Assembly: GCF_022605165.1 (NCBI RefSeq)
Contig: NC_063075.1
Location: 434,001 to 498,000 of the forward strand
From: Purpureocillium takamizusanense
Lineage: Eukaryota; Ascomycota; Sordariomycetes; Hypocreales; Ophiocordycipitaceae
DNA length: 64,000 nt
Direction of reading: 5' to 3'
The position numbers were made by a program, and so were the translations under genes. The notes under the pieces are model-generated. The model was not told the DNA's origin. It did not search any database and saw only the letters and a list, made by a program, of their open reading frames with translations. Below, piece after piece: positions 49,743 to 61,970 of this stretch. The stretch's first letter is position 1. Every line of letters starts with the position of its first letter.

Positions 49743-51406
49743 TTTGCAGGGGGAACATTGGCGCCATGGGGATGCCCAGCAGAAGGTTCGTCAGGCGTTA
49801 GGGTCGCGAGAGACGGACGTGCGGGGAGCACGCGTGAGGCATGAGGTGTCAGCGGGCCATTTCACGGCTCATGGCCGCCAGTGTGGAAGAGGGTGATGGA
49901 TGGCGTGTCTAATAAGCAAAGCAGACGGGCTCGTTCTTTGTCGACGCGGCGCGGCGCGGGCTGTCTCTTGCCGGGGGTCTGCGCAAACGGGTTTGCTGAG
50001 CGTCGGTCGGCACGCGCCTCGAACTCGACAAAGCCAGCGGTTGCGGACCGTTGGCAGGCGAAGACGCAGAGAGACGGGAGGGTGGGGAAGCGTCGCCAGG
50101 CTGGCCTTTTGTGAGTTGATTTTGACAACGGTCCAGTGCAGGAGGATCCCTGCATGCTAATCATGCTGCTTCGTAAATAAGCGCGAGACACGCCGGCTCC
50201 ATGACAAAGGGTGTAGTAACGTTAGTAGTACAGTAAGGTAGTGGTCAAACACGGGGGGCCAGGGCCATTGAGTCGCGCGGACAAAGCGAGCAGCGCTTTG
50301 AAACAGCTGCGCGTGCGGGAAGGGGGTGAATTCGACGAGATTTCGACAGGGGTCGGCAGCGGCGGCGACGCACTGGTCTTGTGCAGCATCATCGGCTGGA
50401 CGGTGAGGACGACGTGACGAGGTGAATCTTGACGCGCAAGAGATGTCGCTATCCTTCAGGTACCTTGCCTGGTGGTATGCAAGGGTCGCGTCCCGGAACA
50501 CAGTACGAAGTTTGCTCATAGGCACCTTGTAATCGAAGCTTTTCCCTGCCACACAGGGGGTCGGCCATGTCATCATGCCACTGTTTGATGGGCTGCGCGT
50601 GCCATTGGTAAGCGAGAGAGGCCCAATAGAACAGACACGACGCACAAGTTCGATATGCCGGTTCGTCGGACATGAGATACTAGGTACTAGGTATGGAAAC
50701 GGCCTTTCACTGACGGCAGTTAGTAGCAGCATTGTACGAAGTAGGGCCGCTAGAGACGCAACTTGGCGAAGCGGTTGCCCCAGACTTGGTGGTGCAACAG
50801 AGGTGAAAGTGCGCGCGCACTGTATCGGTACTGTATATTTCCCAACGCGGCAAGTGCCCACGGGCAGGGATCTGTGCATCCAGGGGCCGCCCGGCGCCAC
50901 TCGAAGCAATCCGACCCTCCCCACCCCTCATTCATTCTGGAGCATTGAACAGTTGGGCGCTGAGGCGAGCGCCCGTCACTGGTGAAGATCTCGGCGCGTC
51001 AGCCGGTGTCCGCAGGCCCCTGTGCCCTGAGCTCAATCCACTGCAGGCGCCACCTGGCACGGCCCCCCCGGAACTGCCCCAGTGCACGCACCGCAGCCGC
51101 TATGCTGCCCCGCGCTATAAATGTCCGTCGGCAATTGACCCCCCCGCCCTCTGGAGGGCGATTTCGGGGCACCTCAGTCTCCAAACGCCGCTCCTCGTTA
51201 CATCACCATCAGTCATGCTCGTCCTCACGCTGCGCGACGTCGGAGCGGCAATCACCTCGACTCTTTCCGTCAAAGCCCCGTCATAACCAGCACGACCGAA
51301 CGCGGTCTCCTTCTGCGGCTCATTCCAAGTTCCAACACCAACATCTCCTTGCGAGGCTCGCGAACGACCTGCATGCAATAACCGACATCCTCCAGACTTC
51401 AACATC
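49743..51406. other. Divergent intergenic region, 1.7 kb
   Basis: Promoters of the PAK kinase (left) and the polyol dehydrogenase (right). TAGGTA-type words recur near 50,675-50,700. Overlapping frames on both strands lack domains. A TATA element is annotated separately. Confidence 0.5.
51116..51122 (+). promoter_or_regulatory. TATA element of the polyol dehydrogenase gene
   Basis: TATAAAT, 291 bases before the ATG, followed by a C-rich and then pyrimidine/CAA-rich leader. Confidence 0.4.
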
Positions 51407-52660
51407 ATGCCGCCCGTCAAGGCTTCCGTCCTGCACGCCGCCCGCGATCTGCGCCTCGAGGAGCGTGACCTCGCCGCCCCAGCTTCCGATGAGGTTCAGA
51501 TTGCTGTCCAGTCCACTGGGCTCTGCGGCTCCGACTTGCACTACTTCAACCACTTCCGCAATGGCGACTTTCTCGTCCGCGAGCCGCTCACCCTCGGCCA
51601 CGAGTCCAGCGGCACCGTTGTCGCGACTGGCGCATCCGTCTCCAACCTGCAGCCGGGGGACCGTGTCGCCATCGAGGTCGGTCTGCCGTGCGAGAGCTGC
51701 GAGTATTGCAGCCAGGGCCGTTATAACATCTGCCGCGGCATGCGCTTCCGCAGCTCGGCCAAGGCCATGCCTCATGCCCAAGGTACCTTGCAGGAGAGGA
51801 TAAACCACCCCGCGCGGTGGTGTCACAAGTATGCCTTCAGGCGGCGACACCTTTACGCTCAAAAATGCGAGACTGATGTCCATGAACAGACTCCCCAACG
51901 ACCTGTCACTCGACCTTGGCGCGATCGTTGAGCCACTCTCCGTCGCCATGCACGCTCGCGACCGCGCCAACCTGCCTGAGGGGTCAACCGTGCTCGTCTT
52001 CGGCGCCGGCGCTGTCGGCCTGCTGGCTGCCGCCGTGAGCAAGGCAGCACGGGCCTCGGCCGTCGTCATAGCCGACATTCAAAAAGACCGCGTCGACTTT
52101 GCTGTCGCCAACGGCTACGCCGACGCCGGCGTTGTGGTGCCCATGGCCCGCCCCCAGACGATTGAGGAGAAGCTGCTGTACGCGGCCGACGTTGCGGACA
52201 AGATCAAGACCACCGAGGTGCACGGCAAGCCCATCGGCGAGGTAACGGCCGTGTATGAGTGCACCGGCGTGGAGACGTGCGTGCAGAGTTCTATATACGT
52301 GAGTGGGCCTGCTTGTCCCCCCTGCTCGGCGGAGCGTCCACTGGCTGACGTCTGTAGGCCACCAAACCTGGCGGCAAGGTCATGATCATCGGCATGGGCA
52401 CGCCCATCCTCACGCTCCCCATGTCGGCGGCCGCCCTGCGCGAGGTCGACCTCTTGGGCGTCTTCCGCTACGCCAACACGTACAAGCGCGCCATAGAGCT
52501 GCTGTCCAGCCCGCCGCCCGAGATGCCGGACCTGAAGACGCTCGTGACGCATCGCTACAAGGGCATGGCGCTCATCCCGGACGCCTTCTCCATGGCCGCC
52601 CGAGTCAAGGATGAGGAGGGCAAGCTGGTGCTCAAGGTAGTGGTTGACATGAAGGAGTGA
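51407..52660 (+). CDS. Zinc-dependent polyol dehydrogenase (xylitol/sorbitol/arabitol type)
   Basis: Three exons, 51407-51828, 51890-52298 and 52358-52660; 377 residues. It is a medium-chain dehydrogenase: catalytic zinc ligands Cys40 (GLCGSDLH), His65 and Glu66 (LGHESSG), structural-zinc cysteines 95, 98, 101 and 109 (CESCEYCSQGRYNIC), and Rossmann motif GAGAVG. The block HPARWCHKLPNDLSLDLGAI, restored by the first splice, and VEPLSVAMHA are typical of sorbitol/xylitol dehydrogenases and the fungal L-arabitol 4-dehydrogenase. It oxidises a sugar alcohol to a ketose with NAD+ in the pentose catabolic or polyol pathway. Distinguishing xylitol, D-arabinitol, L-arabitol and sorbitol activity is not possible by eye. 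Confidence 0.92.
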
Positions 52661-53451
52661 TGTGAGCCATGGGGGGGAGCTGGGCCTCGGCTGCTACTCG
52701 CCAATACCAACGGCCCTTTGCAAAAAAGTCTCTCGTGTCTTTGTCAACGAAGACACTGTCATGGTCCCCGTCGTCAGGCCGGCCGCCGAATGCTCCGTCT
52801 GACGATGGGCAGACCCCGCAACGCCAACGCCATGCAGTCGTAGAATGTAGTTTTAGCATGTCAATACCACGAGCCTGCCGCACGTGGCGGCGGGGGCCGC
52901 CTCGCTCACACTTGCAGAATATAGTCTAACGCGCCACCCGCTGTCTGTCAGTCAGTCAGTCGGGGACACGCGCTGAAGCCACATCACGACCTTTTGTAAG
53001 CATTCGCAGCAGCCGACCGGCCAGCCGTTCCGGACTGCTGTGCCCCGATGGCGATACGAAGCGGGGAGAACGCTCCTTTTCTTCGCTGGCTTGTAAGCGG
53101 GGCGCGATGATTGTCATGATCAATCATTTACGCCGACCTGGGCGAGCTGTTGACGTCGCGCGGGGAGGGAGGGGATGCACGCGATGCATTCGAGCTGCCG
53201 GGGGGGAAGGATATAAAGTACCGAGGCTGAACCCTTCTCTCTGACGAACGGGACTTGGGGGACCTTTAGCCAGCCGCGGACTTTTGCCCTCAACACGCCT
53301 CCCATCACCAGCACCAGCACCAGCACCATCATCATCATCATCATTGAACGGCACCGCATCCGCCATCGTCACCAACGCCGTGGATCAGAAGCACAGTACA
53401 GCAAGCTCCCAGGTCCAAAACCCCCTCGTGCTGCGTCACCTACCAGCCACC
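52661..53451. other. Intergenic region
   Basis: 3' region of the polyol dehydrogenase and promoter of the metallo-beta-lactamase-fold gene. A CATCAT-type simple repeat lies near 53,325-53,345 in the leader. No ORF of note. Confidence 0.5.
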
Positions 53452-54654
53452 ATGGCCGCGTCCTTCACGCCCGAGCCCTACGACGACGCCGAGGCAGCCG
53501 AGTGGCTCATCTGCGTCGCCTGCGGGACGCAGTTCCCCACGAGCGACCGCTCGGCCGTGACTACGTGCCTCATCTGCGACGACCCGCGGCAGTACGTCCC
53601 GCCGTCGGGCCAGGCCTTTACCACGCTCGCCGCGCTGCGCGCCTCGAACCACCGCAACGTCTTTACGCCCTACCATCACCAGCAGCAGCAGCAGCAAAAG
53701 GGTCACGGCGCCGTCTCCCCGGCGGGCGAAAGCACGGCCGCCGCCGCCACCGCAGACATCACATTCGTGACCACGACGCCCAAGTTCGCCATCGGGCAGC
53801 GCGCGGCGCTCGTGCGCACCCCCGCGGGGACCGTCCTGTGGGACTGCCTCACGCTGCTCGACGACGAGACGGTGCGGCGCGTGCGCGACGAGTTCGGCGG
53901 GCTGGCCGCCATCGTCATCAGCCACCCGCACTACTACTCGACGCACGTGCAGTGGGCGCGCGCGTTCGGCTGCCCCGTGTACGTGGCGGCCGAGGATCGG
54001 GCGCGCTGGACGACGCTCCGCTCCGCGCACCAGGTGGACCTGACGGAGGAGGACACGGAGATTGTGGTGCGGCGGCGGCAGAGTCGTCATGGCGGCGCTG
54101 GTAGTAGTAGTAGCAGTGATGAGCGCGGCGGCGAGGCAACTGAGGGAGCCGGAGGAGAAGGAGGAGGACAAGGCGAAGGAGAAGAGCTGCAGCTGGTGAG
54201 TACGGGCGCCCGCGCGCTCAAGCTCGGCGGCCACTTCCCCGGGTCCCTCGTGCTGCTCTTCCGGGAACGGCTCTTCATCGCCGACACGCTGGTCACGACG
54301 CCCGCGGGGCTCGGCCGCTGGGACGTGGACAGCCTCGGCACGACTCGCGAGCAGCGGCGGCGGCGACCCTCGGGGCTCAACACGTACGCCTTCCTGTGGA
54401 GCATCCCCAACGCGATCCCGCTGGGCGTCGACGAGCTGGCGCGCATGTGGGCGGTGCTGCGGCGGTACGAGTTTCGGGCCACGCACGGCGCGTTTGCCGG
54501 CATGGACATTGAGGATGATAGGGGTGATGGTGATGGTGCTGGCGGTGACGGTGATGAGGGGAACCGCGTCAAGAGGCGCGTGCTGGAGAGCATGCAGATC
54601 CAGGCGAGGTTCATGGGATACGGGACGCATGCCCTCATGAGCGAGAGGGTGTAG
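53452..54654 (+). CDS. Metallo-beta-lactamase-fold protein with N-terminal zinc ribbon
   Basis: Single exon, 400 residues, start in a strong CACCATGG context. The first 45 residues carry two Cys-x2-Cys pairs (Cys21, 24, 39, 42; ICVACGTQF and CLICDD), a zinc-ribbon/rubredoxin-like knuckle. The rest follows a metallo-beta-lactamase fold: KFAIGQRAALVRTPAGTVLW, then VISHPHYYSTHVQWARAF with clustered His residues at the metal site, VYVAAEDRARW, and GGHFPGSLVLLF as a later His motif. Low-complexity inserts occur (a Gln run near residue 80, and Ser/Gly/Glu around 215-245). The classic H-x-H-x-D-H is replaced by H-x-H-x4-H, so substrate and even catalysis are uncertain. Very GC-rich codons give long shadow frames on the other strand. 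Confidence 0.8.
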   Translation: MAASFTPEPYDDAEAAEWLICVACGTQFPTSDRSAVTTCLICDDPRQYVPPSGQAFTTLAALRASNHRNVFTPYHHQQQQQQKGHGAVSPAGESTAAAATADITFVTTTPKFAIGQRAALVRTPAGTVLWDCLTLLDDETVRRVRDEFGGLAAIVISHPHYYSTHVQWARAFGCPVYVAAEDRARWTTLRSAHQVDLTEEDTEIVVRRRQSRHGGAGSSSSSDERGGEATEGAGGEGGGQGEGEELQLVSTGARALKLGGHFPGSLVLLFRERLFIADTLVTTPAGLGRWDVDSLGTTREQRRRRPSGLNTYAFLWSIPNAIPLGVDELARMWAVLRRYEFRATHGAFAGMDIEDDRGDGDGAGGDGDEGNRVKRRVLESMQIQARFMGYGTHALMSERV

Positions 54655-55064
54655 GTACTTTTGGTCACGGCAGCAGCGAGATGTTTGTGCCCAGAGAGAA
54701 TGTATCGTGTCAATATCCGACTCTGTCTGTCTTGTCTGCGCAGACTGCATCAGGCCGACGGCTGCCAGATTCTTGCTGATGCCCTTGAGCGGATACTCAT
54801 TATCATCCCATTCCCACCCCCACACTTCATGTTGCAGGGGTAGCTTGACGAAGCACGCCCGACATGAGCGAGATGTTCCATACAGTGACTGTGGCCGCCA
54901 GTGCCATCATACGTCTCAGCAAAACAAAAAGGTATGTAGTTATTTCCAACACCAAATGTTCTAGAACAGCGCTTGCCAACGGATCCTTAACCCCGTCGTC
55001 GTACCTTCGTATGCGTCATTACGTGATCATTTTTTTCGAAAAAAGAAGAAGAAGAAAAACGCCC
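54655..55064. other. Convergent intergenic spacer
   Basis: Separates the 3' ends of two converging genes; contains an A/G-rich run near 55,031-55,060. No gene seen. Confidence 0.5.
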
Positions 55065-57313
55065 TCATACTTTCTTCACGTCTTGGAGCTGCTGCTTCTT
55101 ACGCTTCTGCTTCTTCTTGCCCTCCTCGCGCGCCTCCCACCACTGCATGATCCTGTTCCAGTACAGCGCGAGCAGGACGGCGACGAGGCTCAGCGGGACC
55201 GCGACGGCGAAGAAGACGCAGTACACGATGGCGCTGCGCTGGCTCAGCTCCTCGTTCATGCTGAGGAAGCTCGTCACGAAGCTCATGGGCACGAAGACGA
55301 ACGCCAGGTACGTGATGCGGCCCATGTTGCGGCTTTCGAGCATGGCCCGCTTCGTCTCCTCGATGCTGATGATGGCCACGGCCATTTGCATGATCTTGTC
55401 TGCCCGCAGCTGCAGCACCTGCAGCCGCGCGAGGAGGCTGCCGAGGTCGCGTCGCACCCCTGCCTGCCAGCAGCCCGATGCCGCCACCGCTGCCGCTGCC
55501 GCCCCTGCTCCTGCTCCCGCACCCCCAGCGCCCCTTCCCTTGTCCGAAAGCGCGTGGTGGTAGCGGCCCTCGAGCGCTGTGATGCCATCCTGAATGTACT
55601 CGACATAAAAGGGCAGGCGGCGCTGCCACTTGTGCAGGCTGTCGATGCACGACTCGAGGCCGTCGAGCTTGCGCGTGCGCGCCGAGTCGAGCAGCCACTC
55701 GATCTGGAATAGCCCCGTGAAGGAATACTCGAGCGTGACGAGCACCTCGGCGAAGATGAAGGGGTACACGTGTGACGTGACGTGCTCCGGGTCGGCGGCC
55801 AGCCGGTCGCGGTCCTGCGCCGACAGGCCCCCGATGGTCGACGTCAGCCCCTCGAACAGGCCCATGTCGGCCAGGTGCCTCGAGTCCGGCTCCGGGTCGT
55901 CGAGGCCCGGCGGCGAGCTCAGCCTGCCGTAGCCGTTCCACAGAGGGTGGCCTGCGTCCACGTGCGGGTCGACGAGGATGACGCCTACCACGTGTGAGCT
56001 CCCAGTCAAGTAAAGGAAGAAGGGGGGGGTTCGCTCTGGTGTCAACATACCGGTCCAGCCGTCGTCGTCCTGTCGGCTCCAGATGCTCACCTTGCTCCGA
56101 AGCAAGCCCACCTCGTGCGGTGAGTCCTCCCACCACGCATTCTTGCCCGACTTGACCTGTCCCTCAAAGTCGATGCGCCGCAGCACGTTCCACTCGCCGG
56201 CGTGGTCGCGCGCGCGGTCCGAGACGGACTCGTCCTCGAAGAACCTGGGCTTCATGTATGCAAGCGTCACAAAGTCGCGGCCCTGAGACTGCGACTCGAG
56301 CTCGGGCATCTCCACCCAGTCGTCCTTGATGTTGAACCACGTGTGGTCTTCGAGATGACCGCGGAAGAATGTCGGGTCCATGTCGAGCCCGGCGCCGAGC
56401 ACCTCGATGCTTGTGCTCGACAGGTCCTCGGCGACAAAGAGGCGGTTGCGTTTGGTCGCGGTGTCCGTCAGCGCGAAGCTGTTCTTTAGCCCACGCGCCA
56501 GGGCCTCGCCGGTGGTGAACGTTTCTTGCTTGATGTCGTGCGGGTCGGTAAAGTCGACCAGGGCCACCTTGACGCGGGCGCGACGCTGCATGACATCGTT
56601 GAGGTCCAGGGCGGCGCTTTTCTTGGGCACCGTCCCGGCCTCCATGAACTCGGCTAGGTATCTCAGGCGCGGCCATTGCCTAGACAGGTTCTTGACGTGT
56701 CGCAAGTACACTCCTTCACTGCAGATATGGCTTCAGCTGGGCGCGACGCAGGGTGGTGATGAGACCTGGGAAAGGGGACTGCTTCTTACCCTTTTTCCGA
56801 GTGCACGGTTTGCGAACCGTTTGACTCGTCCTTGTAGATGGTACCGACAAAGTACGGATCGCCGACGTGGGGGTTGACCGTCACTTCCACCAGAGCAGGC
56901 CCCTTCCTGTCGGAATTGACGGCCGAGGCGATGCTCCTGAGCTGCGAGCCCGAGGACGTGGCGCTCGTTGTGGTCGCCACCATGGGGAGGGGAGCGGTGG
57001 ACGAGGACGAGGACGAGACGGTGGCCGCCGTGGGCCTCCGGGGACGATGGCCCTCCTCGAGGGCGCGAGGATTGTCCGAGTCGGCCATGATGAAGGTGCT
57101 GCGAGGCGTCACAGTCGTCGAGGCAGGCGAAGACGAAGAAGACGAACAGTCCTCGGGCTCGTCCTGATAAGCGTCGTCGCCTTCGCCCCAGGCGTCGGCC
57201 ACGCCGCCGAGGAGGCTCTCCGCCTCCGCCGTCTCCTCTGCACCATGCTGCACGTGTCGCCGCCGTCGACGACGACCGGGGTGGGAGGACCGGGACAAGG
57301 GGGCGTCGGCCAT
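55065..57313 (-). CDS. CorA-type divalent cation transporter
   Basis: Three exons: 56790-57313, 56051-56718 and 55065-55984; 703 residues. The N-terminal 150 residues are disordered (poly-Ser, Thr, Arg). A large cytosolic domain follows, then the helical stalk (QVLQLRADKIMQMAVAIISI) and the two C-terminal helices of CorA: ITYLAFVFVPMSFVTSFLS and IVYCVFFAVAVPLSLVAVLL. Between them the signature loop reads SMNEEL, so the Gly of the usual GMN is Ser. A Lys/Gln-rich tail (EEGKKKQKRKKQQ) ends the protein. It should move Mg2+ or another divalent cation at a cell membrane. The second intron (55,985-56,050) is 66 bases, a multiple of three and free of stops, so its retention would add 22 residues. 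I treat it as an intron because of its GTATGT donor. Confidence 0.88.
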
Positions 57314-59813
57314 GGTTCAACGAGGACTACGGAGTACAATGTCGACTTGTTTTGCAAGGCTGGCGGGCGCCTAGGTAGGATTGATTCCGGGGCGGCCGCG
57401 GCGGCGATGACAACGGCGTTTGGATGGGGACGAGGGGATGGGATGGGGGCGCGCGCGGGGGGAGAAGGGTAGGACAAGCAGGGTAGTGGGCGAGTTGGCG
57501 GCTGCTGACTGCATGCATGAAGGCATCAAGGCTTTCAGCCGCCCGCCCCGGTCAGCCAGTCCGGTGTGCCTCGATGGAACATGTGCAGTTCAGTTTGAGG
57601 CGGGAAGGGGGAGAGGGAGGGGTGTGGGAGAGCGGACGGTTCTTCTGCTGCAGCAAGGAAGGAAGATGGGTCCCTCGAGGTTCTAACTTAGTTGCCAGTA
57701 CTAGTAATAATTGAGGCAATTGGCGATGGCGCCCAGTCACGTGGAACAGCGTTACAACCCGCAATCGTTCGATGCCTTGTCCCCATGCCACCGGGACGGA
57801 TTGAAGTAACCATGCGTTACAGGGCCGTGCAGTGTGTATGTGTTACACTCTTTCTGAACGTGCAAGACTCCTTGCTTCTCGTTGCCTTGTTCCCGGGGCC
57901 CTGGCCCTTGCAAGCCCCGGCGATCCAGCTGCCGCTGCTGGACACCTCTCGTCCCCCGTCTCCCCGGGCGCCTTTCGGTGGCGGCCTGGAACGAGATCGA
58001 CATCCTTTCCCAGGCGGCCGTGTGCGCTGTCCTGGCTGCAAGGCGGTCATAAGGCGAACGAAGCCCCTGCTCGCCGTGGCGGGGGGGGGTGGCATGGTAG
58101 GTACTAAGGTACTACCTACCGCCCCTGTGCGGCAGTAGTATAATTGTACTGAGCGTCTCTCCCAGCGAGGCGCCATCCGAGCCAAGGGTTGCTATTTGTG
58201 GCCTACTTTCCGGTATCCAGATCTGGTCCTCACCTCAATCCCATCTTGACGGCATAGCGATGTGAAAGTGGCCCAAGCCCATCTGATAAATCGTCCCGCT
58301 GTGGCATTCCAGAGGGACAATGGGAACCCTGTCGGTTGAGGAGGTGGAGGCGCTAAAGGAGCCGCAACGGCCCGCTGTGGCTCCAGCCGCCTGTGTGAGT
58401 GCGCCCCTGTCCCAGTGGCCAATCACCGCGCACCAATCTCACTCCACGATGCAATCAGAGTGCAAGCATAAATCAGCCACCCTGCACCAGCCATCCGTTC
58501 TCAACGGATCACGGGGGCGTGCAACGCAGGCTCGGCTTTCGCGCCAAGCCATAGGAAAGTAGGTCTTAGGTCTTCAGCAGTGTTGGCCCTGAAGAAAAGG
58601 CACTGCCTCCGACCACTAGAGGTAGGCACCCTAACCCCACTGTTTCTCCAATGTGCCTGTGCTGGGCCCCGGCAGTCTGAATCAGACCTTCCATGTAAGT
58701 CGAACGAACATCGTGTTCAGTCAACAAGGTCTTGAAGAAAGTTGTATCTCCGAAGGAGTGTATGGAGGAGGAAAGAAACCCGGCGGTACTCGAAAATTGC
58801 TTCTCTGAACCATTCCATAGCGTCGACCGGCTCTGAAGGCTTGAGTGGTGGCGGACTGTGCATGTGTTTCTGGCACACCTCAACGCCGTGACTGGAAGTA
58901 AAGGCTCTCACACATAGGGATAAATCATATGTATAGCCACCATTTCCTCGCATGTACACGGTTCACTGTAAATATCCAACAGCTCGGTCGCTCATCTGAA
59001 GTCCTACTGCGGGTCGTTTCACCTAGTGTTTGGTCGGTTATAATTCACACATACTCGGACTTCATCCGCCGGCGGCCGTGACCGCGTCATGTCGTTTATT
59101 CTTGCACGTCGTCTCCCGACACAACACTGTCAACATATTGACTCTGCTGTCACGCACGGGGCCTTTAACACTGGGGAACAAGCCGTACATGGGTGTCAAG
59201 GCGCTCGAAAGCTTCGTTGCCCGGACGGTGCACTCGCACCTCTACGCAGACGGCCGCACTTGGCGGTTACCAAGCGAGCTAAACTGAACAGCCGCGAAAG
59301 TCATGCCATCTTGCCAACAGCACCCCAGCACCCCAGCAACCCTGCCGTGGCCAAGGTCAATGATTCACTGACATCCAGTGTTATGAAAATGTCCTTGCGG
59401 TCAGCTTCCACGCGTTCATGTTTTTCTTCCTTTCTCCTCTCCCGCTTCACGCGAGCAGTGCAACTTTTCATCACCCGCCCGCGTATCATCTCGTCGCTTG
59501 TCTTGCCTTCATCCCTCAGACGCCTGTCCGACTCGCCCTGAGACGCCGTCTGTACTCGTTTAACCACGGCTGGCTTCATCCCAAGGCACCGTCTCAAGTG
59601 TCTGCGCGTTGATACACAAAGGCTCACAAAACGCCACTGCGAAAACAAAGATCAAAGAGCCTTAGCTCTCACTGCGCGTCATCTCCATGATGTCGACCCC
59701 TGAACTGCACGTATTCTCCTTGAGCGAACAACCCTCGCTGGGCGCTACAGCCAACCGCTCCTTACGTCCCGACCACTCGATGCTAACCCTCATGTAGATC
59801 TCACGAAGGCCTC
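57314..59813. other. Intergenic region, 2.5 kb
   Basis: No convincing gene. A perfect inverted repeat lies at 58,096-58,120 (GGTAGGTA and TACCTACC arms). Just before the next gene, TGCTAACCCTCATGTAG is a textbook branch point plus 3' splice site, so part of this stretch is probably a 5' leader or a short first exon of that gene. Confidence 0.5.
58096..58120. repeat. Short inverted repeat
   Basis: Arms of 8 bases, GGTAGGTA and TACCTACC, around a 9-base loop. Similar TAGGTA words recur in other spacers of the window. Confidence 0.7.
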
Positions 59814-61176
59814 ATGGCCATCTCGCTCTTTTGGAACGAGCCCGCGTCCGGTGTCTCCCGGGCACTCGACCGCCTCCGCTCCGTCTCTGAGCGCCCCGTC
59901 ACCGCGATCCCCTTCTGGCAGCAGCAGGTCCCGCACCTCATGGCCGCGTACGGCACCCAGACGGAGGCGGTCAAGGCCATCGCGTTGTGCCACGAAGCAC
60001 TCGCCGTGGCGCTCGCCAGCTTCTTCGTCACCAACCGCGTGCGCGGAAAGGATGCCAGATACTGGCGTCGCTGCATGAACGGCAACAATCAGGGACATTG
60101 CGCCATGTTCTTGGAGGTGAGTCCTTTGACTTTTGCGCATCGACCCCGTTGCTACCTCGACGTGACTGACTGGCGCCTTACAGATCGACTGTGCCCCAGC
60201 CAACAGCGGTGATGCTGTCACCTTGGTCTTCAACTCTGGCGCTGGCCTTTCCTATTTTGTCATGTCACTTCCCAAGGGCATGGCCCTGGGAGAGAAGAGA
60301 GATCTCATCCCTGCTTTCCAGGACCAGATCTTTGAGCTCATTACCACCAACCTGCCCGTCGACGAGATAAGCCGGGCGTCATCTGTTCTCACCACTAGCA
60401 CCCACCAAGATAGCATGTGTGTCGAGCCCAGCGAGAACGTGCCTGAAGGACCCGCTTCGTCCATCGCAGACGTGGAGGAAGTGCCCGCTCCATCTAATGT
60501 CGATCCGGACGAAACACTCGTCCCATCCAGCGCGAGCGTCGAGCAAGTGGCCACTCAGCCAGGCGCGGGCGCGGAAGCACCTGTCGAGTCCAACGCGGAC
60601 TCTGAGGCCATCTCCGGCACCGACACTGCCGTGCCTCCCAACTCAGACAAGGATGAAAAGCGCCTCCCGAGCGTAGCCACCTTTGCAGCTGGCCATGAGA
60701 TGCTCCGTCGCCCCCCTTACCACATCATCGTTCGTCTCGGACAGTACGACGTCCCCGAGGTCCATTGCAGCCACCCGGCCTCGGCCGACTTTATACGCCA
60801 GTACCTGGACCAGTGGTATCGCGAGGACTTGGCTCGGCTAGAGGTGGCTCCCACCAGAACCTGCCGCTCAGCCATTTGCCGCGCGTTTGCTAACCAGGTG
60901 CTACAGATGGCGACCAACGGAGGCAGCGAGAATGTCACCGCCGCCGCCGCTGAAGGCGGGCTCATGATCCTTTTGGACGCCATGGACGTCACCCAGCACG
61001 ACCGTGACTACGTCTCGCGCGTTTCGCTCCCCGTCGTCATCCTCCAGATGATCGAGACGTGCCTCGGGTACGAGCTCCACAACAGCGGTGAAAACTGGTG
61101 GCACTTTCGTCGCGCCGTGGCCTTCATTGAAGAAGAGGGCCTTCGTGACGCAAACGTGGGACCTTTGGCTTTCTGA
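59814..61176 (+). CDS. Unrecognised fungal protein
   Basis: Two exons, 59814-60116 and 60184-61176 (intron GTGAGT...CTTACAG), giving at least 431 residues. I do not recognise the family. The N-terminal part (SLFWNEPASGVSRALDRLRS) and the C-terminal part (HIIVRLGQYDVPEVHCSHPA, then VVILQMIETCLGYELHNSGE) look folded. They are separated by about 120 acidic Ser/Pro/Glu/Asp residues. No signal peptide or membrane helix, so probably cytosolic or nuclear. A branch point and acceptor lie directly upstream of the ATG in a frame that stays open (SHEGL before the Met), so the true start may be in an upstream exon I could not place. Confidence 0.7.
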
Positions 61177-61970
61177 ACAAGTCGTGAACGTTGCATTGGT
61201 GGCGTCTACTGAGGGATTCTTGAAGAGGACACTGTGAGCTGAAGATGGGACTGGCTGGATGATCAAGGCTGTTTCTTGTTCCGTGTGCAGCGAATGATGG
61301 CGTTATGGAGGACCGCGATACAGGGAATCACTGCTGACGGTTGGGTCAACCCTTGAAATGTATTATATGAGAAGAGTCCGCCTTCAACCCATCAATAGGC
61401 CTACAGAGAGCTCGCGGACATCCCCCAACGCACGACTGCATCCATCATCGAAAGTCACTGCTAGTTGTCGCAAGTGTATCGAGGCCGTGATTCAGTGATA
61501 AGTCTCTCAAACATTCCTCTCGCTGTTGAGAGATCTACTCCTACCTACCGGTTGACGCCGTGTGCTTTCATCTTGACCTTGGCACGTTCTGTTCATTTGG
61601 ATCAAGCGTCGCAAGGTATGTACTGTGAATGCGTATCCCTGTGTCGCCTGTTCACTTGCCCCTGGTGCAGTCCGAGCTTCCCGGGAAACAGCCATTGACA
61701 TGGATTCAAAGGTAGCCAGCCACCTTTGTATTCTAGCCGGTGCAGTCCAATCTTGCAGAACTAGCTTTGATTCGGTGACAGTGGCATATGCTTCCACGTA
61801 TTGAGAGTGACTCACTAAAAGAAGCCTGAGCAGTACAAACGTGGCTCCAGACTACGTCAAGAATATAAATATGTGCTGCCGGCCAGTAGTAGTTTCTCCA
61901 AGCGCAGTGCAGACAACATTGAACCCAACACAACAACACAACAACACTACAAAGAAACCAAGATATCAAA
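61177..61970. other. Intergenic region
   Basis: 3' region of the unknown gene and a leader-like stretch. The segment before 61,971 is rich in CAA/CAC (about 61,918-61,970), as in 5' leaders of secreted-protein genes. Confidence 0.45.

Noticed and set aside
53440..54825. 461-codon minus-strand frame over the metallo-beta-lactamase gene
   Set aside because: It mirrors GC-rich codons of the plus-strand gene, has repetitive Arg/His/Ala content and no domain.
55099..56136. 345-codon minus-strand frame inside the CorA gene
   Set aside because: Shadow frame of the true coding frame; Arg/Pro/Gly-rich without domains.
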